A stretch of 64,000 bases of DNA from Bipolaris cookei (Eukaryota > Ascomycota > Dothideomycetes > Pleosporales > Pleosporaceae), in NCBI GenBank assembly GCA_002286855.1, contig NRSV01000027.1, positions 203,772-267,771 of the forward strand, read 5' to 3'. Each line of letters begins with the position of its first letter. The first letter of the stretch is position 1. This document shows positions 63,752 through 64,000 of the stretch, piece after piece. The translations under genes were made by a program, and so were the position numbers. The notes under the pieces were generated by a model. The model was not told the DNA's origin, did no database searches, and saw only the letters and a list, made by a program, of their open reading frames with translations.

Positions 63752-64000
63752 ATGAGAGCTTCCTTGGTATTCCTCGTTTCGGCCCTTTCTGCAGGCGTTC
63801 ACTCTTTCGACACTCAGCAAGTGCTCGGGTCGGCCAACCCTGTCGGGACCTCGTACCAGTGCCAGAACGGTAAGCAGACTCAAGGCCCAAAACACTTCAC
63901 GAAGCTCACAGAAGTCTAGGTGCAACGCCTGTAGCCGCGTGTACTGATCCATCGAACGTACCCACATGCTCCTGCTCCTGCTCCAACGGCGTCACATACA
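63752..64000 (+). CDS. Secreted protein, 5' part, cut by window end
   Basis: Exon 1 is 63752-63869 and exon 2 starts at 63920 and runs off the window. It has a signal peptide (MRASLVFLVSALSAGVHS). The intron sits at the same place and phase as in the gene at 59918: after CQN with one base of the Gly codon. The following Cys-rich segment (TCSCSCSNGVTY) matches TCACTCSDGLTF of that gene. The two are clearly paralogues, in divergent orientation, with the pogo element between them. Confidence 0.75.

Noticed and set aside
1..64000. CRISPR arrays, tRNA and rRNA genes
   Set aside because: No regularly spaced repeats with unique spacers were seen, as expected for nuclear fungal DNA, and no tRNA or rRNA sequence was recognised by eye.

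Overview
The window is nuclear DNA of a filamentous ascomycete, most likely a Dothideomycete of the order Pleosporales. The evidence is intron structure (46-60 nt introns with GT..AG ends and CTAAC-like branch sites), the fungal conserved genes, UstYa/DUF3328 proteins, Zn2Cys6 and P450 genes, and abundant pogo/Fot1-like DNA transposons. The species cannot be fixed from sequence alone.

Layout. (1) 1-1716: two decayed pogo-family transposons. (2) 1.9-9.4 kb: an accessory cluster of five UstYa-like (DUF3328) membrane oxidases, with a small secreted cysteine-rich protein and a 424-bp MITE with perfect 111-bp arms embedded in it. The last four genes alternate strand (+,-,+,-). UstYa enzymes act in fungal RiPP (ustiloxin/dikaritin-type) macrocyclisation and related tailoring, so this may be part of a peptide pathway, but no repeat-type precursor or UstP-like peptidase is visible. 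(3) 10.0-25.3 kb: a transposon island holding two Tad/I-like LINE copies plus a relic, several pogo elements with TA target duplications nested or abutting, and solo LTRs with 5-bp duplications. A secreted cysteine-rich effector-like gene (14877-15409) sits inside it. (4) 26-58 kb: mostly conserved genes: a 2EXR/F-box-like protein, a hypothetical, RIX1 (60S ribosome assembly) divergent from YPP1 (PI4-kinase complex), a P450, a DUF1330-like protein, an NAD-dependent epimerase, VPS45 (SM protein), a Zn2Cys6 regulator, a BAR-domain protein, a WHIM/DDT-like chromatin protein, MMM1 (ERMES) and an SDR. (5) 58.4-64 kb: a solo LTR, then two paralogous secreted proteins in divergent orientation separated by a heavily mutated pogo element.

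Key structural result: at least three LTR-retrotransposon families are present only as solo LTRs (about 310 bp, 3 copies; 246 bp, 2 copies; 215 bp, 1 copy), each with TG..CA-type ends and a 5-bp target duplication (one copy has a decayed 5' end). One 246-bp solo LTR supplies the last codon and stop of the P450 gene. Pogo elements show C-to-T/G-to-A nonsense changes consistent with RIP. All exon boundaries were derived by eye from reading frame, splice consensus and family similarity; they are predictions, not transcript-supported.
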